A stretch of 64,000 nt of DNA. It comes from Owenia fusiformis (Eukaryota; Annelida; Polychaeta; Sabellida; Oweniidae). Below, one piece after another: positions 47,303-58,274 of the stretch (positions are counted from its first letter, which is position 1; every line of letters starts with the position of its first letter). The translations under genes were made by a program, and so were the position numbers. Location: positions 26,677,248 to 26,741,247 of the forward strand of contig CAIIXF020000003.1 of NCBI GenBank assembly GCA_903813345.2, written 5' to 3'. The notes beneath the pieces are model-generated. The model was not told the DNA's origin, made no database searches, and saw only the letters and a list, made by a program, of their open reading frames with translations.

Positions 47303-49712
47303 CAGTTACCTTTAAAATGACTTAAATGCAGCTCTAACATAGAACCAGGGAGATTTGAAAAATCAGGCTGTTGCTGGATTAAGTTCGAGAGTTGTGAACA
47401 ATCATGTCTATATAAAGACATATCCTTTGATTCATATGAGAGTAAACTGTGAAATTACAAAATTATTTCGCACTATGCTATTTTTGAGTAATCTTTTAAA
47501 AATATAGTAGTGTAGTAATTTTATCTCTAATATGTATATTTGTGTTTAAAACACATTTTCCATGCTTTGAAGATAACAAGACACATAGTTGAATATATAT
47601 GATCTAAAATATGTCAACTAATCACCATTCAACTAAAAATATATAAACAACTATTGCTGAAAGTGAAACATTGGTCATTTTGCCCATTTATGTGTCATTT
47701 TTTGATTTTAGTGTGCTAATAAATATGCTAAACTTTTGAAAAGTTTAAGAATATTATCATGCAATAATAACATTTGTGTTGGTTTTCTCATTTAATGGTG
47801 GAGGGCAGATCTTAGACCTCTAATAAAAACATTCGTTGTCTTGCATACATTTTCTTTAAGTTAAATCAGAGGAGACAGATTCATTAAAAAAACATATATG
47901 AATCTATCATCAAAGAATTATAATTGTGGAAAATTATATGCTACTGCTAAATGCAGAATGCTAAAAATGCCAAATTTTAGACACATGTAATCAAATGAAG
48001 GTTACATTAAATAATACATAGTATTGATAGAGAATAGCTACAATTTTGTTAAAGTTGATGATTTGAAATTACTTTTTCATTTACATAAATGGGGCAGGGG
48101 AGACATGAAAGCTATAATATCAACATTGGTTGTCCAATATACATTTTCTATATCCTAAATGGAAGAAGACGTGTACAAGAACAGATTTGACCAAGAATGC
48201 ACCAACCAGTCAGCATAAAACTCAAGATATATGGACCTATACTATATACGTTATTGCTGAAAGCGAAAAGTTTTGTCCTTAAATATCTCATTTCTAGGCA
48301 TTAGAATACTAATGAGGGTCCTGAAACATCAGAAAACGATTAAATAATACATAGTATTGACATAGAATAGGTACAACTTTGTAAAAGTTCATAATTTGAA
48401 GTTATTTTTCTTTTTATTAATATTTCTGGTCGTTTTTCCTAATAAATGGGGTAGGGGAGACCTGAAAGCTCTACTATGAACATTGGTCATCCACTATACA
48501 TTTTTTATATCTTAAATGAAAGAAGACATCTACAAGAACAAATTTGACTAAGAATGCACCAACCAGTCAGCATTAAACTCAAGATATAAGGACCTATATG
48601 GTATTGCTGAAAGCGAAAATGGTCAAAAAAGCCATGTTTTGTCCTTAGATTGGACCATTTCTAGGCACTAGTTTACCAATAAAGGTTCTGAAATATCTTA
48701 AAAACATTAAATAACACATAATATTGATATAGAATAGCTACAACTTTATTAAAGTTTATAGTTTCAAGTTATTTTATATTTTCATATTTTTCTTTAATTT
48801 TTCATGATAAATGGGGTAGGGGAGATCTGAAAGCTCTAATATGACCATTGGTGGTCCACTATTCATTTTCTATACCTTAAATGGAAGAAGACATCTACAA
48901 AAACAGATTTTATTACAATTGCAACAACCAGTAAGCATAAAACTCAATATATGAGGAACTATATGTTACTGCTGAAAGCTAAAATGATTTTAAAAAATGC
49001 CAAGTTTTGTCCTTAAATGTCTCATTTCTAGGCACTAGTATACCAATAAAGGTTCTGAAATATATGAAAAACATTAAATAATACATAATATTGATATAGA
49101 ATAGCTACAACATTGTTAAAGTTTATAAATTCAAGTTATTTTATATTTTCATATGTTTCAGTAATTTTTCATAATAAATGGGGTAGGGGAGATCTGAAAG
49201 CTCTAATATGACCATTGGTGGTCCAATATACATTTTTTGTATCTTAAATGGAAGAAGACATGTACAAGCACAGATTTAATCAAAATTGCAACAACCAGTC
49301 AACATTAAACTCAAGATATAAGGAACTATATGTTACTGCTGAAAGCGAAAATGATCAAAAATGCCAAATTTTGTCCTTAATTATCTTATTTCTAGACACT
49401 AGTACACTAATGAAGGTCCTTAAACATCTGAAAAACATTAAATAATACATAGTGTTAATATTAAATAGCTAGAGTTTTGTTTGAGTTGAACATTTTGACT
49501 TTTTGTAGTTTCCACTTTTAGCCAATTTTTTTCTAAAAAATTCAAGGTATGTCTCCCTCGGACCAATATTTAGATATGTTCGCAAGAGTTATATGCTTCG
49601 CAGGCGAAATCCCTTATGCAGGAAACCCTAATAGAATGAAAAATACAGAGAAACTCCATCCAGCTCACAAAGTCATTTTTTGCACAATTCTCACACCTTC
49701 CACCCCGAGTAG

Positions 49713-51250
49713 TCTGATAAGATGGTAACCTGGTCCATGCACGTCCGACTCTTGAAAGTACAATCATGTATCACGTGCGTGGTCAGGATTTTAATTTCAA
49801 TTTTATTTATTATACCATCACCCAAATAAAGGGTATTAGGCAAAAGTACATACAGTAAATAAGTATATAACAATTAGAATTTCATAACAAACATATTTTT
49901 TACAATTGCTTCCCAGCCTCATGATGAGTTTGCTCAGGGCTGCAGTAAAGAACAAGCTGCCATAAGGGAATTGTTGTACCCAAGAGGGTTAAAATTAACT
50001 GGGATAAAATACATCAGAACCATTCTAATTGCTATAGACATGCAATGGGAACACTATCAAATCAAATTAGTCATTTACTTTTTGAGCCCTAGAAATCTCA
50101 CTAACGTCTCAAATATCACATTCGCAAATCATTTTGTAAATTGGCGTAACAATATTGAAAGTTTGGTAATGGCTTTTCGATGACATTGTTTATCTTAGAT
50201 AAGCACTCGTTGGGATAACCCCGATCACTTTTATTTTCTATCTATTTAACTTCAAAGCATCATAGAATTATTCAAAAAGAAATTTGTACTTTTCCATTTT
50301 ACTATACAAAGTCTCATACATTACTCATATTTTAATTACAAAATTAATTTTTGTTCTTGTGATATGCTGATATACCTCATATAGAGTCATTTGTATATTA
50401 TGTAGCTTTTCATGTAAATATTATTCGTAATAAATAAATGAATATTAATATTCTGTATACTTCCATGTATATGCTTGTAAGTATTTTCAGCTTTGCCATA
50501 GGAAACTCTAATAAAGATTGGAAGGGCACAGAAGACTAAACTCCCGTTTAGGCAATACGAACAATATTCTGTGTGACAATCATTAATAGTTTACTAGAAA
50601 AAATTTATTAGAAAATAAATTAATATTCTGCATATTAGCATTTAGATACTATTTTTGCATTTTCGATCATGTTAGAACAGGGAGTATATAATTATGGGTT
50701 TCATTGCCTCTACTTTCCCTCGCAAGCAATAGCAATAACCGGGGGCCGGGGATTTAGTTTTTCATCAAACATGCTCTTACAAGGTACTGCGACAATACGT
50801 TTAATTTAGAGCCGATATATTCAGATATTCCCGACCATTGTCCGTTATGCTATTAAATTCATCTAGAAATCATAATTGTGGTAAATATTTGAAAATGATT
50901 TGTTCTTAATTGATACGATGCCTTCAATTTTTTGTTCCGTCTTTTTCGTTTTTCCATTCGGCTTGTATTTAATCATTAGCTCGCTTGACATACAAATGGA
51001 AATATTTGAATGTGGCAAAAACTGTTGTTGAATGTTATTATACGAAGGGAAAATACTGAATGAAGATATATATTGGGAACTGAAATAAAGCTGCAAACGG
51101 ATTATGGAGTGATGAAAATTATCTGAAATGTGTAGAAAAACAGAGTCACAATGAAAATACATTGAGCAAGCATGCATTATATTTCCTAGTATTTTCACTA
51201 TCATATTGTCGAGAAAGCGTTGTTCGGAAACATCAAATGAGACAGTAACG
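49713..51250. other. Spacer, no gene seen
   Basis: A+T-rich sequence. Frames here are short and show no family likeness. The TMEM26-like promoter should lie at its right end; no motif was identified. Confidence 0.4.
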
Positions 51251-53016
51251 ATGCCCGTTCTACTTGAAACGATAACTCGGATAAAGGCAACGATTGCTAG
51301 GATTTTATTTCTTATCCACGGACTGGTGTGCACTTGGAGGTTAGTGGACGCAAAGAAAAATAATATTTATTGGCTGCTTCTACTCGCATTCCTTCCGTTT
51401 ATTATTGAGACTTTTGTCGCATTTAGGCCAAAGAAACGACGAGAAACAGAATGGACTGGGTGGAAATGGTAAGCAAAACTTTTAAAACTTTTTTCTTTTT
51501 GTTGTGTAACATGGAGAGATACATGAAACTTTAATTGAAAATTAATAGAAAAAATAATTTACAAAACAAACATTTATAAATATTATTATACTTTTTAAAT
51601 ACACGATTCAATGGAAACTTATGTAACACACAATTCTGAATGCGTGGGTTATACGTCCGGTAACTCTTATTAATTTGTAATTACTCTTTTCCAGCTTTTA
51701 TGCTTTTTGATCTTGATTAGATCAAAAAGTATGAAACAAAAATTTATATGATTTGTATTTAAGCACCAATATAATGGCTTACTTCATAGTCAACCAGGGA
51801 AGTAGAATGTGCCCAACAGTTGTGTATTAAAGGTCGTTAATTAATATTTTCTCATGTAAATTACTGTTTAAAGTGTACTATAAAACATATATCAAACATT
51901 ATTTTGCTTGTTATTGGTAGCTGTCGGCTTAAGATAGAAACCACATGGGATCATCCTATGAAGGAAGTGAACACAGTTAAGGTTATTTATTAGAGTTTTG
52001 GGAGAATATGTGTTTTTGTTATTCGACTTGAGGTGAATCATTTAATAACAAAGAGGGCATAATTGATTGATTATGTCCATCGAGTTGTTAATTGTATCGT
52101 AACCTATTAGTCATTCTGAACACATCGCTGAAACCTTTGCTCCTCTTTCTTTGGATATACACGTTTATAGACACTTGTTTAGGCAACAATGAACCCTGTG
52201 AATATATATTGACATCTTGATCAATAGTGCAAGCCACGTCAAACCCCAAATATTCAAAACATACAATGTCAAACAATAGCACATTTCCTACACTGCCGCA
52301 ATGCAAGATGAATGTCCAGTGTCCACTCCTTGAAATGTGGACGTGGCGGCGCAACGATTACTCTGACACCCTACCAAATATCTTTGTACTTCAGTTTGAG
52401 AAACTTTGCAAGACAATACCACTTTTTATAGTGATTTTGCATATTTAAAATAGAACTTCCTAGTTCTTAGGCAGTAATTACTATCAGCTTTTTGACATAG
52501 TTCATCAAAAACAGGGGTTGATGCCCAGCACGACGTAACACTGCCAATACAAACAACATAAACACGAAAAATATCACGAAAAATATCTCGAAAAATAGGA
52601 GACGAATGAAGATTCGGGAAATTGAAAATATTTTCTCAATAACTTTAACCCTGTTCTTTTTATTTAAGGTTCAACCCGACCGTGTTCAATTCTCTAAGAG
52701 GTGATCCCGGGGATGATGCACGACTTATAACACTGTGATCAACATAAACAACATAAACACGAAAAATATCACGAAAAATATCTCGAAAAATAGGAGACGA
52801 ATGAAGATTCGGGAAATTGAAAAAATATTTTCTCAATAACTTTAACCCTGCTCTTTTTATTAAAGGTTCAACCCGACCGTGTTCATTTATCTCTCGGGGG
52901 TGATCCCGGCTATTTGGTTTATAGAGTTGGACCTTCTAGAGAAACGAACAGCACGCCAACATCTGTTTAATGTGACACTAGAGAAGGAGACCCTCTCTGG
53001 GCTTAACAGTCTAGGG
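51251..53016 (+). CDS. TMEM26-like membrane protein, first two coding exons (partial)
   Basis: Exon 1 is 51251-51468: MPVLLETITRIKATIARILF, then a hydrophobic stretch ending HGLVCTWRL, YWLLLLAFLPFIIET and TGWKW, with donor TG|gtaagc. Exon 2 is 52866-53016: FNPTVFIYLSGVIPAIWFIE, then LDLLEKR and donor GGG|gtgagt. Phases match (2 then 0). The pattern (TM, W.V/L.., YWLLLL TM, KW.NP.VF.YL..V.PAIW..E) is that of TMEM26, a multi-pass membrane protein of unknown biochemical role. An upstream in-frame ATG at 51206 would add 15 residues; 51251 fits the family length better. The later exons (GRWLLP..RDQLSQLL) were not found before the window end, so the gene has a long intron or is truncated. Confidence 0.75.
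52530..52930 (+). repeat. 197-bp tandem duplication covering the TMEM26-like exon 2 acceptor
   Basis: Intron end plus first 21-40 bases of exon 2 occur twice; acceptors fall at 52668 and 52865, 197 bp apart. Both copies share 'acgaaaaatatcacg', 'gaagattcgggaaattg' and 'gttcaacccgaccgtgttca'. Splicing to the first copy would give FNPTVFNSLRGDPG and a stop 16 codons later, because that copy has lost the exon's continuation. The second copy leads to the true exon. Confidence 0.85.
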
Positions 53017-53521
53017 GTGAGTAAACTTTCGCAAAAGTTTGATAATCTGTAGAAGAGACACTTATTCGATTTACTCTAAATCCAAAACTGTGTTTTGACG
53101 TTTTTTTAAAATAAATTATATCATCTCTCTGTCAAGGATAGTAGTCTATGTATTTTTCGAAAAACAGTTGAGATCTGCACTTTTAAACCATCCCGTTTAT
53201 GTAACTTATGTGAGGAATCAAATCAACGATTCTGTTGTCTTCTGAGCTATTTTTTTTTAGCAAACATGCGTATTTTCTAAAACATATGATACTGAATGAT
53301 ACATGCTTGTGAGGATAAATGTCGTTGGGATTCTACCGACAACCCGTGAATTAAAGAAAAAAGAAAAATCATACCTTCGACGTTCCGATAACGAACCGTT
53401 TCGGTAACCAGCGTAATCGAGCGGATCACCAGTGGATATTGATGTTGAGCTAAACGAGCAATGTTTGACATTAAGTACAATCTTTGTAAAGCGAATAAAG
53501 AAACATTTTACGCTGCATTAC

Positions 53522-54543
53522 CTTCTTTGAAATCGATGAGATTACTGAACCCTGCCTACAACAATTGTTAAAAATATAGTATGCATGTTTATCATTATTC
53601 CCAATCATATACATTTACAGGGTGTCAAATGGCGTTGTTCCCCCTTCCACAGCATTAACTAGGAGAAGTACACATACATTATATATCATTAGAAAGAGCA
53701 TTCAATTCTGGATAAAATAAACCCTAGATGACCAGGGTCAGATATTGCTACAAAGTTTCATAAGCATTTGAAATGCATCAGTATAGTGCTATTTTTATTG
53801 ATTTTTAAAAATTCCTGTATAGACCTTTTTGGTAATGGTGAATACCCGAGCAACAACTCTGACTTAAATGCTTCAGTTCAAATTGAGCCCATATTAATGG
53901 ATAAAACAGAGTTACTTATGGAAGTTGAAGCTGTAGATAACAGATATTCCATAGATATCTTTCAGGAGAACCTCAAAAAGTATTGAGATCTCTGCTCAAG
54001 ACATTGCTCTTTTCAATGCCCTTTTAACTTGATATCCAGCCAGACTGGCAGCCGTTTAAAGCTGCGGGGATGGTCAAACTCTCTTTTAAAAGTTGGTTCA
54101 AATTATGTATTATTTTCTATCATCCATCTTCATCTTTTCACACTCTAAGAACAATTAAATGCTCTTTCCAATGGTATATAGTATGCATGTGTACCTCTTC
54201 TAGGTTATGCTGGGGATAGATACATATAGGTTGAGATTTATAAAACAATATATTGAGGTTCTTGCAGGAGTACCCATATATGAAAGTATATATTTATTTT
54301 TCAAATTATATTTTTACCATTCAAAAGATGACCATTAAATTGACGATGTGTTAAATTTTAAGATTTTTTATGACTTGTTTAAGAGAAACGTGTGTTCAAA
54401 AAGTTCTCCATATCGATACCACTCCTTTTATGCTTTTCATATATGCGTTAATATTGCGCTCCAATGCACATAGGCTTGCATATTATTATATACAATATAC
54501 TTACAACTGCCAGTCCAAACACAAGACAAATACAAAGCTCCAT
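53522..54543 (-). pseudogene. 5' exons of a second actinoporin-like copy (partial)
   Basis: 54543-54505 encodes a 13-residue signal start (MELCICLVFGLAV, donor gtaagt) matching exon 1 of the gene at 58274, including flanking DNA to about 54760. 53555-53522 (34 bp, phase-compatible) encodes AGFSNLIDFKE, matching the SDLIDFKD part of that gene's exon 2. No pore-forming domain exon follows before the TMEM26-like exon. It is a decayed or truncated duplicate, or a gene whose other exons have diverged beyond recognition. Confidence 0.5.
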
Positions 54544-54582
54544 TTTATAATGTCGCTTACAGTATAAAATGTGTTTCTATGG

Positions 54583-56525
54583 CTGTCTTGTTGATTCAGT
54601 CTCCGGAATGCCAACGTAATGACAATATTTGCATCTTGCTCTACATACTCTCAAAAGAAAAACTAAATTTGATACTATAGTTCCTCTTTTCTTAATAGCA
54701 ACTTCTAGACTAAGAGGCCTTAACATGCTTTTGTTTTTCTTGTTAAAAGGTCTTACTTGGTAATGTCTTGGAGAGCTGTCAAGACAACTGATAAACAAGA
54801 ACGGTTCACATGGCACTTCGTGTAATGTAATATTTGTATTCGGGATAGTTGCTCCTTATCACAGACACTGGAGAAAGTAATTATGTTCACTGCTGTCGAC
54901 TTTTGTGTCAACTGGTGGAACAATCACTACCTTTCACCTTTCACGCAGATCCAGGACCAGGGGGTAGGGGGGCATAGGGTCCGAACAGATTTTGGGCCAA
55001 CATTTTTTGGAGATTTTGTCGGATTTGAAAATTTTCCCCAAATTATTCCACGAAAATCATTAAAAGCACCCTCCTGGTCAATTTATGGCTGCACATGGAT
55101 CAAGATTAAGCAGTTTGACGGATTAATGCGTTTTACTTCATCTAACTTGAAATCTATTGGGAGCCTCCAAACACTCCAAGGCATACAAGCTCTCGAAGAC
55201 AAGGAAAGGAAAAGTTTATACCAAACAAGATATCGGTAATCTAAATTCAAAAGCAACCCGTGGGCAACACCCATATTACACTGTGGCACCCGCCCGGTCC
55301 TTTATCGGTAGCTGCGTATAAAGGTCAAAATATATAAGCACAAATGCCAAAAGGGAAGGGTGACTAAAAACTTTAAGGAAACCCAACAAGGAAAGCAAAC
55401 TGTAAGTGTAAATTTGTCATAAGAAAAGTAGACCCTATATATCCCAAAACCATGATCTAACGTGAAAAGAAACAATGTCTAACATCCCCTCCCCCCCCCC
55501 TCCAATCGAGAACCAATATAAGTTAGACATGAAGATCTTTAAAAAAAGAACAGAAATCCACCAAAACAAAAAAAAATGACTAGGAGGTCTCTGTCATTTT
55601 TGATTGTAAAACATTCTCATTGCCATTATACTTCTTTGTTAAAGTGTGTTTATCATAAGATTTTTTAAGAGATTTGTATTTTTACCTCTAACGACTAACT
55701 TTTCTTTCTTTTTCTAACTTTGATTTATACGGTTATGTCATTTAAATCATGTAATGCTAAGATTCGTTAAAACCTTGATTTTTTGGTTTGATAATCAAAA
55801 ATTTCATGATTAATCACAACAGGTACATTGACGGGGTCATCCCATAGTATGTCATTCGAGACAGAATCAACCATCAAATTTTGATAAATCATGCAATTAA
55901 GTGACTATTGCAAGTTTTTAACATTGAAAAGAATGTCGAATGGCAGTCTGGCCGAAGCAAATGAAGAATGACAAGGGTCGCGCCTATTATTTCAGCTTTA
56001 TTCAGGTACTTTATTGGATATAGAAACTATACTATTAAAAAACACAAATTGTAATTGTAAATTCAATCCTTTGCTCGTACAATATATCCCCCTCCCATCA
56101 ACTACATACATAAGTACCAGTATAATACAGTATAAGAACGTGATAGAAAATTAAAAGTGCATCCAGTGCTCCATGAAGTCCTACCCTGCGCGCAGAGTCT
56201 AGTTATAAGAAGACGAAGCTCTCAGATTTGAGAAGCAAAGTCGAACGAATGCAAAGGGTATAGAGTCCAGTCTTAATGTGCTAAAGAATAAGCCGGAAAC
56301 CATGCAGAGAAAAAAGTCTTGCACAATTATTTGGGTGGCACTTCCGTGTCACCCTGTATGATATAATATTGAAATGACAGTATGGTAATGAACTTCCTCA
56401 GTATCATTCAATTTTTATTTTCTCAAATGAAAAACGTTCAAATCTCATCATTATAAAAAGATATATAAATTTCTGAGTTCTTCCACCTAAAGATGTCATA
56501 TAGTGTTCCATGTGTCCACATCATT
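54583..56525. other. Spacer between the two actinoporin-like loci
   Basis: It contains duplicated upstream DNA of the partial copy (to about 54760), a dispersed repeat at 55315-55510 shared with 22625-22830, a C run near 55490, and at 56186-56270 a relative of the fold-back interior (45181-45195 and 45490-45550). No gene was recognised. Confidence 0.5.
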
Positions 56526-58274
56526 TTAGCCATCAATCATATCCTTTAAACCGATGGCGAGATCGTCAATGCTCTGGGGTATGAACCTCACAATCACTCT
56601 TGGCTTATGAGTCGTTCCCATGGCACCAGACACACATACGCCAAACTTGCAAAACTTGAGCGTGTTGGTGTTGTGATAAAAATCCTTTTTAACAAACCAG
56701 GAATCGTCAGTACGGTAATACATGTCATTGAAGGCCGGGTCGGTGGATTGTTCGGGGCGGATGCCAAGCCCTAGCCAGTTGCTATAGTGATCTTGGTTGT
56801 AGGGGACAGACCACATAACTATTATTCTATAGGCGCGGCCTCCTTTTGCAAATCTCCATGATGCGACACCTGAGGTTCCGGTCGCGAGATGGCCAGTCTT
56901 GTGAGCGATCATGGTTTCCTTCGTCCGAGGTTTCACTGAAGTTGGCGGGACCTGGAAAATAATGATTAAGTCTACAACATGACTTCAAAATCAGAGCTAT
57001 AATAAGTTTATTCCGTTTAATTTTCACCCAATATTCTACAACTTGAATACGTTTTATTTGATTGATGATAAGAATAAATATTTCGATATATCAAATCATA
57101 ATTGAAACAGGGAAGTATATCTGAAAGCATACCTTGTTAGTCAAAGTGGAAGGCGTGTATATGAATAAAGATGAATAACCCAATGTCAATGTAAAAATAT
57201 CAAGGGATACAAAAATGGCAATGGCAATATAGGATCATATAATTATATCGATGTAGAAAGTTGATATTTACAGCTATTTGCCCCCAATGGTTTCTAGCAC
57301 GCGGGTCTGCCAATAACCATTTTGAATAGTTCTCCATTTCAATTCCAACCGTTACGACGAAGCCAGTTTGCGCCTGAAGAGCACTTGTCGTTGTTCCTAT
57401 GAGGCTTGTGCCTGCTGCTATACCCGCGGAAATCAGTGTAGCAGTTACTGCACCAATAGCGCGCTTCTTCCTGGAACCAAATTCCTCATCTTTTGCTGCT
57501 GAAAGAAAAACATTCAGTATCTTGAACTCAGAGCTCAGGCGTCACCCCTCAGTTTAAATCTGCTATTTTGTTTTTGTTTGCGACTGATCAATAAATGGCA
57601 TTTGACCAATCAGCGACGACATGGCGTGATTTCTATCAGTCATATATCTATCAGTCATATATCAATTAAAATAGGGTCATCTTTACATAAAGATCCATCG
57701 AAGTTGACGTCATCTCTGAACTCTGGGTTCCCTCCCTCAACTAAACAAGCTGACCATATTGATGAGATAATCAAGTAATATTTAATACAATGAATGAAGA
57801 AACATTGAAGAATTTGACTGTCTTACCACTGTCATGTTCTTGAAGAGGATCGTCTTTGAAATCGATGAGATCGGAGATAACTGACCCATGCGACAATCCA
57901 GCTACACATATCTACAACAATATTTGAAACATAGAATGAATGTTCATGATTGTTTCCCACCATATATATTTAAATACATAAATTGTCATTGGAAAAGACT
58001 CGAGAAAAACGAAAACAGTATACAGAGTTTGTTGCATCAGAGCCTGTCCAATATCATGCATTCTTCAAGAGCTTTTATAATTCTTCTTTATCAAGTCGCA
58101 GACATCCAAATATGAATAGATGAATTGCCAATTCTATGTTTTTCATAGATGTGATATTATAAAACAACCTAGCTGCACTGTTGAGAAAACCCATTCTCCG
58201 ATGCACATAAACTTACATATACAAAATATACTTACAACTGTCAGTCCAAACGCAAGACAAATAGAATGCTTCAT
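56526..58274 (-). CDS. Actinoporin-like (sea anemone cytolysin family) secreted pore-forming protein, 4 exons, 258 aa
   Basis: Exons: 58274-58236, 57911-57827, 57498-57272, 56951-56526 (stop TAA). Exons 1-2 encode a signal peptide (MKHSICLAFGLTV, ICVAG) and acidic propeptide. Exon 3 has a basic processing site SRKKR near residue 54, then a Gly/Ala/Thr-rich amphipathic stretch as in the membrane-inserting N-terminal helix. Exon 4 is the beta-sandwich core: MWSVPYNQDHYSNW carries the conserved SVPY and YSNW of the phosphocholine-binding face, and DMYYRTDD its tyrosine pair. Predicted mature length is about 204 aa, somewhat above the usual 175-180. The usual Trp-Tyr pair in the membrane-binding loop reads His-Tyr here. 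In molluscs and other animals such proteins serve in venom, digestion or defence; the role here is unknown. Confidence 0.85.
57495..57501 (-). promoter_or_regulatory. NAGNAG tandem acceptor of actinoporin-like exon 3
   Basis: The acceptor reads tttCAGCAG|CAAAAG on the minus strand. Splicing at the first or second AG gives AAKDEE or AKDEE, a one-residue difference in the propeptide; both keep frame. Confidence 0.6.

Larger units (their letters stand above)
43187..49712. mobile_element. 6.5-kb fold-back element with tandem arrays in both arms
   Basis: The ends are CTACTCGGGGTGGAA inverted. The arms (about 43187-45010 and 47930-49712) are inverted copies. Each starts with a 200-bp unique part in which related frames FARVICFAGEI and HPAHKVIF are seen on opposite strands, followed by about 4.3 tandem units of 360-365 bp (markers 'cctaccccatttatt', 'tcttgagttttatgctga', 'gacatttaaggacaaaa'). 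The structure recalls Foldback/Galileo-type elements. The left flank is the LINE but the right flank is not, so the insertion site was rearranged. Confidence 0.75.

Noticed and set aside
50863-51333. 156-codon minus-strand frame
   Set aside because: It overlaps the TMEM26-like exon 1 antisense and shows no family likeness or splice context.
51698-51735. Short perfect hairpin ctttttgatct...agatcaaaaag
   Set aside because: It lies in an intron, has no U-run or known stem-loop consensus, and is short enough to be chance in A+T-rich DNA.
52088-52354. 88-codon minus-strand frame
   Set aside because: It lies in the TMEM26-like intron, has no ATG at its start and no recognised domain.
53768-53986. 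72-codon plus-strand frame with a hydrophobic start
   Set aside because: MKCISIVLFLLIF resembles a signal peptide, but nothing else supports a gene, and it lies between antisense actinoporin-like exons.
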